Assembly: GCF_003590095.1 (NCBI RefSeq) | Contig: NC_039493.1 | Span: forward strand, 4,650,001-4,714,000 | Length of the DNA: 64,000 nt | Direction: 5' to 3' | From: Trichoplusia ni | Taxonomy: Eukaryota; Arthropoda; Insecta; Lepidoptera; Noctuidae | Shown: piece after piece, positions 21,239 through 32,611 of the stretch | Position numbering within the stretch: the first letter of the stretch is position 1 | Layout of the letters: each line of letters begins with the position of its first letter | Translations under genes and position numbers: made by a program | The notes under the pieces: model-generated | What the model was told of the DNA's origin: nothing | What the model saw: the letters and a program-made list of their open reading frames with translations, nothing else | Database searches by the model: none

Positions 21239-21875
21239 GGTTGAAGTTGCGCGCCAACGCTCTGCTCTGCAAGACGGTCTACTGAATACTGACCAAAAAA
21301 CGGCCCGCGTTTAACGCCAGTGCGTGCGCGTCAACCAAGTTCTATAGATTACAAATTTTGCCGCGGTTTTTACCCGCGAGCATTTTGTAGCAAATCACGG
21401 TTTTAAAATCAGTCGCGGGAAAAATCGCAGGTGCGGCCGCTTGTATTAGTTTTCTAGGGGCACAAATTCACGCGATTAAAAACCACAGCGGTTTGTTTAA
21501 CCGTAGTGCGGTCTAGGCCTTACGCGAATTTGGTAAACGGGGATGATTACGCAATGCGGATGCGGCCGCGGCGGCGCGTTCTCTTAGACTGGCGGTCAGC
21601 AAAGCGGGGGCGCGCGGCAGGGTGCGCACGAGCCGATGTACATCTTCTGCACTCGTCGGCGACATCACAAAAGAAAGGGGCGGGGCTTGCGCGCTCGCTT
21701 CCTTAGCGAAAGGAGCGGCACGGGTTTGGCGCGTGATTATGTAGGCATTTTACTATTTCCGAGTTCGCTTTGCGCTCTGTGTCCATTGAATACTGAATTT
21801 TATCGGCTAATTATATGAAAAGGTCATAATTTTTTTACATATTTGGGACGAGAATCGAATACTGACCACCCTCCT
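21239..21875. other. Harbinger A right end and a GC-rich patch
   Basis: 21300-21513 is the subterminal region and inverted terminus of Harbinger A. 21515-21740 is unusually GC- and CpG-rich ('GGCGGCGCGTTCTCTTAG', 'GGGGCGCGCGGCAGG') with no convincing frame. The rest is AT-rich. Confidence 0.4.
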
Positions 21876-22118
21876 TCAATAAGTCCGTCGTTTAAATTTA
21901 CATACTGTATAGAGCCTCCAGATGAGGCTATTTTGCGATTCGTTTCTTCCCATCCATATAACATTCCAAATTTTTGTTATGACATTATTTCTCATGTCTT
22001 TTATGAAATGTGGTGAGTCAAAAATGGGATAAATTACATTATTATTGATATCGAAAAATCGTTTTCTAAGCTCTTTATTACATCTCAAATATTTTTTTTT
22101 TATTAATAAATTTGTCAC
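21876..22118 (-). pseudogene. P-element/THAP9-like transposase fragment (DDE part)
   Basis: An 80-residue frame with YPIFDSPHFIKDMRNN, reminiscent of the 'D-x-P-H-x-x-K-x-x-R-N' block in P-element/THAP9-type transposases. After about 50 residues the likely continuation is in another frame (SSGGSIQYVNLNDGLI). It is short and broken. It may belong to the same insertion as 22680-22934. Confidence 0.35.
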
Positions 22119-22679
22119 ACGTTACCGAGACTACTTTTAGCCCAGTTTTGTGAAATTTAATTTTGCTTGATTTTTTAAACTGACAGGTTTTGTAGTTCCA
22201 GCACAAAATGTAAAAGCGACTGGCTGTTTCAAAATCGAAGTCAAAATCGTAAGTTTTTATTTAAAATAGGCCGTTTTTTCAGGCACTTTTGAAACGTTAC
22301 AATAATGATTCGTTCCAAAGTGTAATTCTTATGGAGAAGAACCGGCAAGAAACTCCATTATTTACTCTTTTAAAAACAAAATATTACAGTATCAATATGT
22401 ACACGATATTTTAGCAAAACTAGTATCAAATCGCAAAATGGTAATATTTTCAATTAAATTGACATCCAATAATTGAAGAAAAAAAAAACATTACAATGTA
22501 GTAAGTTTTTCTTTGGTTTATGCTGTTGCTATACAAAGCATTTTTCACAAAAATATAAAAAAAAAAACAAGAATAATTGAATGAGAATTTATAAACTGTA
22601 TATTTTTACATATTGACAACAAAAATATATTTCACATTAATTTATTTACTGTGCTTTTTTAATAAAAGATTTATCTTGC
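22119..22679. other. Noncoding, with a LINE/SINE-like tail
   Basis: 22270-22400 contains 'GAGAAGAACCGGCAAGAAAC', a string I associate with the 3' regions of lepidopteran non-LTR elements. The remainder is A/T-rich with homopolymers, and no gene is seen. Confidence 0.3.
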
Positions 22680-22934
22680 TTAGTAAGCGTTATAAGCTCT
22701 TGGACTTGGTTTATGCAGTGATAAAGCAAAGAAAAATTCATCCAAAGTGAAGCGATGTCCCTTGGGATGCTTCAGAGACTGCTTTATTAGCATATTAAAA
22801 AACGTTTTTGCTGCCGGAGACAAATTCTTTGCAACAATTTTGTACGCTTCAGAACTTATTAATTTTCTGGATATTTTTAACTTTTGAACAAGTCCAGCTT
22901 TAGCTTTTTTGCATCTATTGAGTTCCCCTTGCAT
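22680..22934 (-). pseudogene. P-element/THAP-type transposase helical-region fragment
   Basis: The 84-residue frame contains NLSPAAKTFFNMLIKQS and DEFFFALSLHKPSPRAY. This is the helical segment that follows the THAP/coiled-coil part in P-element-type transposases ('LSP-A-TFF ... G-R-(F/W)-(T/S)-x-(D/E)-...-ALS-x-(F/H)-x-x-SP-x-(A/T)-Y'). It is preceded by a Lys-rich coil. Neither the THAP zinc finger nor the catalytic core is attached. Confidence 0.55.
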
Positions 22935-22949
22935 TTTTACAACCGCTTT

Positions 22950-23451
22950 ATACAGCTCTAATTTCAGAGTATTATATTTTGATTGCGTAAACTTAAAGTT
23001 TTGCGTGCTCTGTGCCTTATGAGCTGGTGCAGAGTCCTGTTGGAATATCCAACGTCTGTTTTGAACATTGTTTGAAAAAGTACTATGTTCGTTAGGACGG
23101 TATTTTGATAAACCACGGCACTGGTTTTCACAAAAAAAAAACTTACGTTAAGCCTGAATATGAGACTCCTAGCCAAACCATGAGTGATGAAGGATAATGC
23201 CCTCGTGGGACTCTCAGGATACGCGAGCTCGCTTCTTCACTATCGTGGGCATACTCCTTATCATTTATTTTATTGTAACTTTCTTCAATGGTAATTTTAT
23301 TTTCATCAGAAAACAAAATTTCGCGGTATTTTTCTCGCGTACCGCCGTAACAAAGCACGGGTTCTTCCTTGCCTATTTTTTTCAAACGCTGATTCAAATA
23401 ATGACCGGTTTTCTTACGATAAGCTCGTAGTCCCAGGTCTTCATTTAACAT
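22950..23451 (-). pseudogene. Mariner-like transposase fragment
   Basis: The ATG-led frame at 23451 includes EILFSDENKITIEESYN (first catalytic D) and HYPSSLMVWLGVSYSGL. After a frame change near 23150 it continues with a segment containing FQQDSAPAHKAQ (second D in the mariner 'QQDxAPxH' motif). Coding ends at about 22950 before the third acidic residue. A degraded copy with no terminal repeats visible. Confidence 0.65.
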
Positions 23452-23651
23452 TATTTTGACCGTCGTTCTCCTTACGAGCCAAAGTCGTAGTGGCTCGACG
23501 CCAACTCTTAAAAATATTTATCCCTAAAGTTGCTGACAAAAACCCCTAAAATCTTAATTAATTCTTATGTTTTCCCCCTAAAAATACATAAATATGTATA
23601 AATTCGTAATGATTTCGAAATAATAAAATTGTAATATGCTGTTAAATGTTT

Positions 23652-24697
23652 TTATTGATAGTTATTTAACACATTTAATATTTCATCTTCATCTGAAGAT
23701 TCAGATTTTTTTAAATCATACATGTTAACATTGAATAAATTTAACATTTTATTGGATGGATTAAAAGTTACACAAGATCCATCATTTTGATTTAATGTTA
23801 ATCGGACCATCAGGATGCTTTGCAACATTTTAATAGATAGTCTATTCCGCAACTTAATTTTAACGATATTATAGATAGAGAATGCACGTTCACTGGCGTT
23901 TGAAATTGGAACAGTAACAAATGCTTATCCGAATTTTGAAATATTTTCAAAACGTTTACAGCCAGCTGCGTCACAATTATTATAAACCTCAAAGTAAAAA
24001 TCAGCTGAAGAAGAGGTATTGCTCCATTTTTTATGACTCAATTGATGCCACTCAAATTCAATGTCATTTTTCTCGCCATATATATGACTTCGCTGAATGA
24101 TATTTAATATTGGTTTTATGTCGGGTTTGACTTGAGATGTAGCAATCCTTGGGTGCAAATCGGCAACCGTTTTCAACAGTGATAAATTATCCGGAAGCCT
24201 CTTTTGAATTTGCTCGGCCAGAGAACACAAAAAGTTCTTGCATCGTTCCCTGACATCTAACAGATCCTTTCCTTCAAGTTCTTGTGATATGGTATGAAAG
24301 ACAAAACCAAAATATATTGATGCTGTATGCATCAGATGTTCCCGGAAATTAAATTCTATCAGTTCAGAGTCCACCAATTTTTTCAACTGTGAAGATACAA
24401 CAAGTCGTTTTAGTAAATTTTTGTATTTTTCGTTTTTTAGAAAACTCAATAAAGCTTTAAACGGAAGCCTCCGCATGATATCATAAAGCTGTTCCACCAT
24501 GTAACATTTGTCATCAGATTTTGCAATAGAAAAAGGCAGCTTCAATTCAAAAAATCATAAATATTGAATTGAATTATTTGTCTTGATCATTTTTAAAAAA
24601 TGCTATGAATTCTCTTTACCTTTTAAATCTGGATCTGTTTCCCAAATCTTCGTGTACTTCTGAACGTAGGTTTCTTTGGATTTATTTTCCTTCGGCA
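23652..24697 (-). pseudogene. hAT-superfamily gene with dimerisation domain, internally deleted
   Basis: A short first exon (24697-24606, MMPKENKSKETYVQKY, donor GTAAAG) is followed from 24545 by about 200 residues of hAT-core-like sequence. An in-frame TAA at about 23926 interrupts it, and then a hAT C-terminal dimerisation-like segment follows (VPISNASERAFSIYNIVKIK, LRNRLSIKMLQSI). No BED finger or RNase-H aspartates could be identified, which implies an internal deletion. The family resembles domesticated ZNF862-like proteins but the copy is broken. Confidence 0.5.
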
Positions 24698-24699
24698 TC

Positions 24700-25020
24700 A
24701 TTAATAAGTTTCTTGACGACACAAACAAACCAAAATCAAAATAACAATCGTCGTCGTAAGATTAATCTATTTTTTTGGCGGTATCTTAACTATAATATAA
24801 GCTAATGCCAACATACGTACGTTTAAGTTTTTAAAAAAATCTTAGGCTGGCCAACGTTTGGATTCCACATTCGAGTTTCCGAATTCGTTTTTCGGCTTCC
24901 TTATGCACAGCACAGACAATAAATGATCGTCAGTGGCGCCATTATTACCGCCAGTCAACTAGATATCAAATAGATAACCAGTGGCCGCATCACATCGGCA
25001 TCATAGTTTAAATATAAAAA
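24700..25020. other. No gene seen
   Basis: Noncoding sequence between the hAT-like gene and the piggyBac remnant. No repeats or frames worth naming. Confidence 0.35.
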
Positions 25021-25881
25021 ATAAAACCACCAAAATAAACCCCATTTTGACGGGTTTTTATATACTGTTTTATCGCATTGCGGCCTTTGAACTTAATCAT
25101 ATGCTCATCAATGGACTGCTTTTTAGTGTTATTGCGAGCAATTTGGAATGCTTTATTCAAATGTTGCATTACAGGTCTAATTTTGTAAGCGCGATCGAAG
25201 CTCGGGCTCGAAGGGTCTCGTACATCTTCATTGTTACAAAAATGTAGGTTCTTGCTATCTCTTCAAATCGAGATCTGGGCATAATATTTCATATGAAAGG
25301 TACCGCCATATCTGGTTCCGTAGACCAGTAATCTCTCAATGATGGCAAAACATGATAACCATTGACTAAGTTTTTACCAAGAAATGCTTTTATCTCATCC
25401 GTTTCAATAGAGAATTCTCGTCCATTTTGGTGAGCGTATCGCACTGATTCTGACACAATAATTTGAACTAAACTGTTAAATTTAGTAGTAGAAAGGAATA
25501 TTTCGAACGGTGTCAACTTATAGCCTTCAATATCTTGACAAATCTGCACCTTTTCGAAATCATATTCAACATCAGGAAAAATATTAGGAACGCATGTTCT
25601 TTGGTCCCATTTGAAAACAGGTTGAAGGCTGCTAAGTGATCCAGTGGGAGGTTCGGCTGCCGAAGTCGAAGGTTGAGGGTATGATATTATTGGTTCTTCT
25701 CGTTGAAGTGTTGAATCCTCAATCTCAACCTCTAGTACACCTTGGTCATCATCTTGGGTCAAAGGCTTTGATCTTCTTCGTCGAGCAGCAAATTGTCTTC
25801 TTCGTCGCTATTATCACTCAATAAAATATGCAGGACCTCATCTTCCTTGAGTTCAAAAACTCCGCGTCCCCTAGGTATCAT
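25020..25881 (-). pseudogene. piggyBac-type transposase B, 3'-truncated
   Basis: It starts MIPRGRGVFELKEDEVLH at 25881, shifts frame at about 25765 and continues through 25289 (YKLTPFEIFLSTTKF, LVNGYHVLPSLRDYWST). It shifts again near 25290 and 25250 to MPRSRFEEIARTL..NNEDV and IDEHMIKFKGRNAIKQY, the first catalytic D block and the K-F-K-G-R motif. It ends at about 25020 before the second D. The 5' terminus of the element is intact at 26320. Confidence 0.7.
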
Positions 25882-26325
25882 AATCTGTAACAGATAATAA
25901 TAAATAAACAAGAGAACGGATATAATTATACCCGCCATATGTAAACAAAAGTGCACCGTCAAGGGCCATTGGGACACATGCGTCCCTTAACGTTTACGGA
26001 TTTTTGTGTTCGATAATTACGCTGTGATTATCAAAAATTAATAAACGCTTACCCAAGAGTAAAATTCGCACGAAACAAAATGTTGAAAATCACTTTTGCA
26101 TTCATAAACTACTTTTCAAACTTTTGGAATTTCGAGCGAACTGGATTATCACTTCACAATGGTTATTAATCAAAAATGACAGTTCGCGACTGAGTTGCCA
26201 TAGATTAAAAAAAGTAAAAATACGATCAGAAACCAATTTAACAATAAAATACTTATCGTTTCTTATAAATTTTTTTGTTACATTTATTTGTTGTTTTGGG
26301 ACGCCTGTGTCCCCGTAGTCGTCAA
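25882..26325 (-). mobile_element. piggyBac B terminal region
   Basis: At 26322-26325 a TTAA is preceded by the inverse of CCCTTTGACGACTACGGGG, the classic piggyBac end beginning CCCTTTG. The sequence 'GGGACGCCTGTGTCCC' near this end recurs, in variant form, at about 25967 ('GGGACACATGCGTCCC'), forming internal repeats as in known piggyBac termini. The TTAA lies exactly at the end of the coding fragment at 26326. Confidence 0.7.
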
Positions 26326-26640
26326 AGGGTTAAGTCCCGTGTGGCTCCAACAAGCAAGGAAAACAAAACATTTTATTTAATTTACAACTTAACGTGAGCC
26401 AAGGATACTTGTTGTAAAAAGAACTATTAAAATGTTTGAAAAACCCATCGCGTCGTTTGTAATTAATAATCATGTCAGGGCGAGCACGGCCTAAATGAAT
26501 TACATGTTTTTTATTTTCAAAACTCAACTTTGAAAAGGATTTTTCCTCAGTCAACAAATAATCTGTCAGACACCCAGGCAGTTGTTGATGCCGAACTCTG
26601 AATAAGAGATATTGTTGCAAGGTGGCCGGACTCAGTGCAT
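26326..26640 (-). pseudogene. ZMYM1/hAT-like N-terminal fragment with TTF-type finger
   Basis: A 96-residue frame contains IHLGRARPDMIINYKRRDGF, KHFNSSFYNKYPWLTLS and MFCFPCLLEPHG. This is the 'W-L-x-x-(C/S)-x-x-x-x-(A/K)-x-(F/Y)-CFPC-L-L' zinc-finger start of hAT-related proteins. It ends at the TTAA where piggyBac B inserted, so the rest of the gene was separated by that insertion or lost. Confidence 0.55.
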
Positions 26641-27089
26641 GACAGCACTATATTTAACAACAGCAGGGTGAAGGATGTTATGTAATCTCAACATCTAGGT
26701 AGTTGCTGCCTTATGGGAGACCGTGGATATGCCTTAAACACCACTGCCGGATCCCCAGACTGCAGCTGAGAGACTCTACAATGAGAGCCAAATAAGAACA
26801 AGGAATGTGGTGAAAAGAGCATTTGGAGTGTGGAAGAGAAGGTTTCCCTGCATAGGCTCATAATTAAGGGTGGCTTTAAAACATGTATAGCCTATCATTG
26901 TTAGCACTGCAAAATTGCATAAATAGAAAAGAGGGAATATCTGCCAAAAGACAATAGAAATTCCACACTTCACCTTTTAATAGAAGAGCATCTAGATTTC
27001 CCGGATACTGTCAATGAGCAAGAGTACAGACAGCAGCTCATACAAAACTATTTTGCTTCATTACTAGCCACAGAACCACTACAGTAAAT
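26621..27089 (+). pseudogene. Harbinger E transposase 3' exon, degraded
   Basis: The plus strand, across several stops, reads WPDSVHDSTIFNNSRV, then CLMGDRGYAL (second catalytic D), then RTRNVVKRAFGVWKRRFPCI (with E replaced by K in the R-x-x-(V/I)-E position) and a C-terminal tail ending LLATEPLQ at TAA 27087-27089. It is of the HARBI1 type, different from Harbinger B and C. Exons upstream and terminal repeats are missing. Confidence 0.6.
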
Positions 27090-27271
27090 AATTAAGTATA
27101 TTAATAAATAATATTATCTCTTAATTCATTATGTATTTTATTGCCTATAATATTAACATATTATATATTATTTGTACAGACCTGTAATGAAATACAGCTG
27201 CACATTAGTTAGGAACCTATGATATTCTTTAGGGCTATTACATATAATAATATGCGTTAGCAACTACCAAC

Positions 27272-27650
27272 TTATAATTCAGGTAATTTTTCTATCTTGT
27301 CAGTACCTTTGGCCAATATTTTTTTCATGCTTGAATTGAAAACAAAAGGAATCGATTTTCCTTCAGAAGATTTTGCTTCTCGCTTGCAGCGATGTTTTTC
27401 TTCTTTGATGTCATTTCTTGCTATGCTGGGCGTACAAATGTCATGACGAAGAATTTTCGTCACATTATTATTTGAAGTCACCATTCCTCCATGACACCTT
27501 CTGTTCACACATGTCCAGACGATTGAGCTATTTTTGTTCTCTCGCTTTTTCGTATATTCGTAACCGGCATGTAAAATAATAGGCACACCTCTTTGTGATT
27601 CAATAAAGGTTATCTCTTGGGATGTAGAAGCCAGTCTGAAGATCAGCTCG
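27272..27650 (-). CDS. FLYWCH zinc-finger segment
   Basis: An open frame reads ITFIESQRGVPIILHAGYEY, TKKRENKNSSIVWTCVNRRC and GMVTSN....RHDICTP, followed by a Lys/Glu-rich tail ending KLPEL. This is one FLYWCH zinc finger (F/L-x-Y, W-x-C, C, H-x-C replacing H-x-H). Similar stand-alone exons occur in lepidopteran mod(mdg4)-like chromatin genes and in Mutator-type transposons. The ATG used by a simple caller would be a GTG, so this is best read as an exon with the start elsewhere. The last zinc ligand is C rather than H, which may still bind. Confidence 0.55.
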
Positions 27651-27734
27651 GGATGATGAAGCCACTGGCTCCATGTGTCAGGATGAAGAAGCCACGGCTC
27701 TATATCTGATCACCTGCAAATACAATGTGAATTA

Positions 27735-28497
27735 GTTCTGTGCCTCCTGTAAAAAGGGGTACCAAGTCCAATATACCCTTATCGTTTTTAAATGAATATA
27801 AGAGAGCAAAAAATTAGCTTTCATCTGTGTAAGAAAGATTATTATTTATATTTTTATTTAAAAAAGAAAGGTATTCCGAACGAAACTATGTACAATAGTT
27901 TCGTTTCGTAGATACGAATCGTGAATAGCTATAATGATTAATAATCATAGCTGAAAACCGACATCAACGTGTTGAATATGGTTTTATCATGCATGCTATT
28001 GTCAGAACTGAGCCAAATTGAAATGAGACTACACGGGAAGCACCAGCTTTCGAATCAAAAGAATCATCAAAACTGATTCACCCAGAAAACACTTTGTAGT
28101 TGAGAACATCCTCATTTTATGAAGGAGGTTAAGTAAATTAAAATGCGACCATATGGGAAGCACCAGCTTTTACATAAAAGAAGATTTATCAAAATTGGTT
28201 AACCTAAAAAATACAGTATAACCGAGAACATCCTCTTTTTTTGAAGTTTGTTAAAATGGGTAAACAAAATTAATGTGAATTAGGGCTCAAATCAAATTAT
28301 TATTTGTTCAAATTTCTAGTTAATGTGAAAAAGGGTTACTCATTAAAAAAAAAATACTAGACGATTTCGTGAAACAGGGCCATAGATAAAGAACTCCATG
28401 ACAGGACCTAGGAAACAGGAAAAAAAATTTCAAATTTTTATTTCCGTCTCCCAAAAAGTAGCGATGTACTCTTTTTCACAGGAGGCACAGAGTTAAG
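27735..28497. mobile_element. MITE with 25-base inverted ends and internal duplication
   Basis: The left end 'TCTGTGCCTCCTGTAAAAA' and the inverse of the right end 'TCTGTGCCTCCTGTGAAAAA' match. Inside, a unit of about 120 bases is present twice in tandem (28015-28132 and 28136-28255), each with 'GGGAAGCACCAGCTTT' and 'GAGAACATCCTC'. No coding capacity is seen. The flanks contain TTA on both sides, so a TWA target (Harbinger-type) is possible. Confidence 0.6.
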
Positions 28498-28541
28498 TAT
28501 GCATATAATAAAAGACCATGATCCTTAGACAGCAACTAATA

Positions 28542-29806
28542 CGTAGGTCACTAGGAAAGTTTTGAGATTTGGCACCTGTACTTCATTTTTTTTCAAAATA
28601 ATTTCCGTTGGCTGCTATACATTTCTCCATACGCCGAAACCAATCATCAAACATTTTCTGCCATACTTCTTTAGAAACTTCTTCACACGCTAAGTCCCAC
28701 GCTTGAATTAATTCGTCATCGTTGGAATACTTCCGTCCTTTCAGTTTATCCTTTATCATCGGGAACAGTCCAAAATCACAGGGTGCAAGGTCGGGGCTGT
28801 AGGGAGGGTGTTCAAGTAAAATTAACCCAGTGTTGCTTAAAAAATCTAGAGTTAATTGAGCGCGATGTGCAGGTGCGTTATCGTGGTGCAGTCGCCAAGT
28901 GTCGAGACGCGAGTTGGGTCGTAGGTTTTGAGAGATTCAATCACTTGAGGTAAACAAATTTCTGTGTACCATTTTGCGGTAACAGTTTTCTGCTCATCAA
29001 GACGTATAGTTTTTATTATGCCCCTTTTACCGAAGAAGACTACGATCATTTTCTTTTTCACGGATCGAGACTGTTTGACGGTGGTTGGCTCTTCCTCATC
29101 TTCAAAAATCCATACCTTGTTTTTAGACTTAGATTTGACATCGTAATAGTAAAGCCAAGATTCATCACCTGTTACTATAGAATTCACGTAAGGTGATTTT
29201 CCACCATCGAACATATTGAGCATTTTGTGACACCAGTTTTTACGACACTCCATTTGAGCAACTGTTAACAGATGCGGTACCCACAACGTAAAAACTTTTT
29301 AACTTTAAGATGATCGTGTAAAATTTTGTGAATTGACGGTGCACTAATCTTCAAGGTCTCTTCTATTTGTTTATAAGTTATATGTCTATCTACTTCAATT
29401 AGTTTCTTAACAGCAGCTATGTTTTCTAAAGACACAGTTTCAGTAGGCCGCCCGGGTCGAGAATCGTCAGACAACCTAAAATCTCCTCTTTGGAACTGTT
29501 TGTACCACCGATACACTGAGCTACGGGACGGTGCTTTTTCTTGAAATACAAATTTTAATTCACTAACACAATCATCAGCACTCAAACCTCGCTTGAAATT
29601 ATAAAACATTATTGCCCGAAAGACGCGTCGCGTTAACTCTGCCATCTCGACGTAATTAAAAATTATTAAAAAATTATTACGGGTAGATAGAATTATTTTT
29701 TTATTTACTACCTGCTACTAATAAGGTAAGCTATTAGCGGTAACAGTTTGATACTTATGCTCTGGATAGTTTAGCGATATCTCAAAACTTTCCTAGTGAC
29801 CTACGT
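28542..29806 (-). mobile_element. Mariner element, full length, DD34D
   Basis: 1,265 bases bounded by inverted repeats that begin CGTAGGTCACTAGGAAAGTT on both sides, with a TA at each edge (28540-28541 and 29807-29808), the target duplication of mariner elements. Its size and single transposase are typical of the superfamily. Confidence 0.9.
28575..29645 (-). pseudogene. Mariner transposase (DD34D), two frameshifts
   Basis: From MAELTRRVFRAIMFYNFK at 29645, with two helix-turn-helix motifs (LSADDCVSEL..., SRPGRPTE linker, then ITYKQIEETLKISAPSIHKI). The frame shifts by one base in a T run at about 29290 and again at about 28912. The catalytic aspartates are GDESWLYYYD, LHHDNAPAHRA and SPDLAPCDFGLF; counting gives 34 residues between the last two. 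All three are present, so only two one-base changes separate it from an open frame. The C-terminus ends NGNYFEKK near 28575. Confidence 0.85.
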
Positions 29807-29808
29807 AT

Positions 29809-30545
29809 AAAAGTAAATATTTACCACAATAATGATATAAGTTAAATCATTTATCATGACTTCACAAAATATGAAAAAATCTACATAATTATAATTATTA
29901 CTTACCCTTTAAAACTTCACAAATATTGAACCACACTCTATGAATACACCACTAAACATCTCATATTTAAAATTAGCAGATGCACTTTGTAATCGCATTT
30001 GCTCCGATTGCGCTGATAACGCAAAGCCACGCCATTGGTCAATTGATTGATACAAAGAAAGCAGAGCGAGAGAACAAGTTCTAATCCGGTCGCACAAAAA
30101 AACCGAAGCTATAAACATTCAAAAACTTGTTCTAGGTTAATAATAATAGTATTGGTCTAAGCAGTGGGGTGCACAGGGTTTGTACTTAGGGACGGCTATG
30201 TGTACTTTATTAATGCCTTCAATCTAAACCTAAAGTTTGATCAGAAAAAAACTGTCATGGTGGCGTAACTTGTAATTTTATAATTTATATTATAGTGGAG
30301 TCTCGGATTGAATTAGTTCATCAAATTTTCCGCAACATGAGGTTATTTATCTTTCTGGTCAGTCAGGTTTTTAGGCTGACTGTACAATTAAATCAAATTA
30401 AACTCATATGAAAAAAATGTGGGACGAGCCAGGCATACGAAATGGGAAGAGCGGGGAATAAAATATTGAAAATTAAGTTTTGGGACGAGCGAGGCATACA
30501 AATTGGGACAAGTGGGGCATTTTTTATGTGGGACGATACTCTGTG
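29809..30545. other. Noncoding, with short GGGACGAG repeats
   Basis: AT-rich sequence without a supported gene. At 30420-30560 the string 'GGGACGAGCGAGGCATAC' and variants occur four times in about 140 bases, two of them as an imperfect tandem of about 60 bases. This may be the distal intron or end region of Sailor-like element 2. Confidence 0.35.
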
Positions 30546-32611
30546 GGACGACCGAGGCACAAATCTTAAAATTTAACGTTACCTATGTGAACCACAATAA
30601 GTCGTTTTCCTTTTCCACTTGGATTTTTTAAGCCAGTGGATAAACCCTGATGATGAGCTTCTTTAACCGACTTTATTGTCTCGTCCTGCCAAACTTTGTT
30701 CATAGTGTGTCCTGCAATAGAATATTATTTAAGCGTATTACTTACAACATAAATTCTTTAGTTATTACAACTTGTACTTTAAAATCTTTTTATAATTAAC
30801 TATTTTCCAGGTCTCCAGTAATTATAAAGTTATGTAATCATTGAAGGGTATGGAGTCTTACTCGTATATATAGAATATGTTTAAACTAACCTTCATTGAG
30901 CCAAGTTTCATCCGTGTAACAAATTGTTTTGCTTTTATTCCTTAATTTTGTTATGGTGTTCAAATATTTGATGCGCCATAACACAATGTCATCTCTGTCA
31001 ATGAGTGCACTCTTGCGGCTAGGGATGTCGTAAATGCAATAAAGTATCGATATATATTGTATCGATAATTTTTGAATATATCAATATCGATATTGATATT
31101 TTTATTTCAAAATATCGATATATCGATATATCGGTGTGATAGGAAAAAAAAATATTTAGCCTAATCTACTTCAATCATCTTACATTACTAGATAAATACT
31201 AATCAATAGACATCATTTTTAATTTTTTCAAAAAAAGGACAACAATAAAAAATATTAATTATTTATAATATTTATTAATTAAACCAATTTTTATCTGATA
31301 CTGACATTAGAAAAACCCTTTGGTTTATATGCTCGGCTGTAAGCCGACTTCTGTTATTTGTTACTGCGAGATTTACAGCGGATGCCACTCTCTCTGAGGA
31401 AACCGAGGACGCAGGCGATATTAAATACTTCAGGGCTATGTCGGAAAGGACTGGGGTAAAATGACGACAGTCAAACCAGAATTTTATTGGATTCTCTTTT
31501 CTGGGTATTATAGGCTGATCTAGATATTGCTTTAGTTCGCTAGGCATACCATCACTGGTTGAAAGTAAACTGGAGGCTGCTGCAGCAATATTTATCATAA
31601 TTTTTTCATGTCCGGACCACAACGACGGCGAAGAATTTTCTGAATTTGGAATTATGGTAGTGGTTGTGGGTCTGAGTTCAGGCGAAAGTTGTCCTCTACG
31701 TCTATGTTCTAAACGTATTTCTTTTGACAATGCGGTTATTGCAGTGGAAACAGCTAGTGCTGAATTAAAATGAATACGCTTAAAGCGAGGGTCTAAAATT
31801 GTTGCTATAGCAAGATGTAAATGTCGCTCTAGTGGTTCTAGTTTGGCAATAACTAAGTTTAGCAAACTCTTCTGAACAGCAACACCAAATTCGGTGAAAG
31901 GTTTTACTTCTTCAAGTCCTTTCTGAAGTAAGTTTGCAATGGGAATCGCCAAACTAGAAGTCACGTACTGATCGCCGCTAATTTCTTCAGTAGCTTGCTT
32001 AAATGGGGTAAGCAATATTATCAGATCTCGTATGACACTTAACTCTGAAGAAGTTATCATATCAGGTGCATTCCGCCTAGTTGCTAAAATCTTAGCCACA
32101 ATAGCTGATAATGTGTTGAATCTTTCCAACATATCAAGACAAGAATTCCACCTTGTGCTTACTGATTGTATAAGTGTTAACACTTCTCCTTCTTTCTTTT
32201 GTCCCTCTTGTTCTGCTCGCAAATCGTCCATTGCGTTCACAGATTGTTTAAAATATATTGTAACAATGGCTTTGACACGATTGGCAATTTGAAGAACTGA
32301 TGCATTATCTCTTGTTGCGCCATCCACTATTAAATTCAGCAAATGCGCCATGCAAGGAATTCTTTTTCCATCTTCCAAAAATTTCTTCACTGCAGCAACC
32401 ATGTTAGCACCACCATCAGTGGTAATTGATAAGATGCGATCCTTTTCTATTGTAAACTCGTCGGTAATATTTTCAAAGCATTCTTTTATATAATCAGCTG
32501 TGTGCGCCTGCAGGAAAGAAGACCAATATTAGTCCACTTTATTAAATTTATTATAATTAACTATTTATTTTATTTTTTATAATTTGATGCATTTATTTTA
32601 TACTTTACTTA

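Larger units (their letters stand above)
10107..21515 (+). mobile_element. Harbinger A, outer PIF/Harbinger element, heavily interrupted
   Basis: The left terminus 'GGCTGAGGCCGCACTACG' pairs with the inverse of 'CGTAGTGCGGTCTAGGCC' at about 21496-21513, an inverted repeat of about 18 bases with mismatches. Inside the left end is a transposase-like start (10223) on the plus strand. Inside the right end is a MADF exon (21069-21238) on the minus strand. That is the same plan as Harbinger B and C. Everything between is later insertions (Harbinger B, MITEs, piggyBac and others) or decayed sequence. The target duplication is not clean (TAT versus TTA), so the element limits are an inference. Confidence 0.45.

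Noticed and set aside
29909..30118. A 69-codon minus-strand frame as a gene
   Set aside because: Short, no motif, in noncoding AT-rich sequence.
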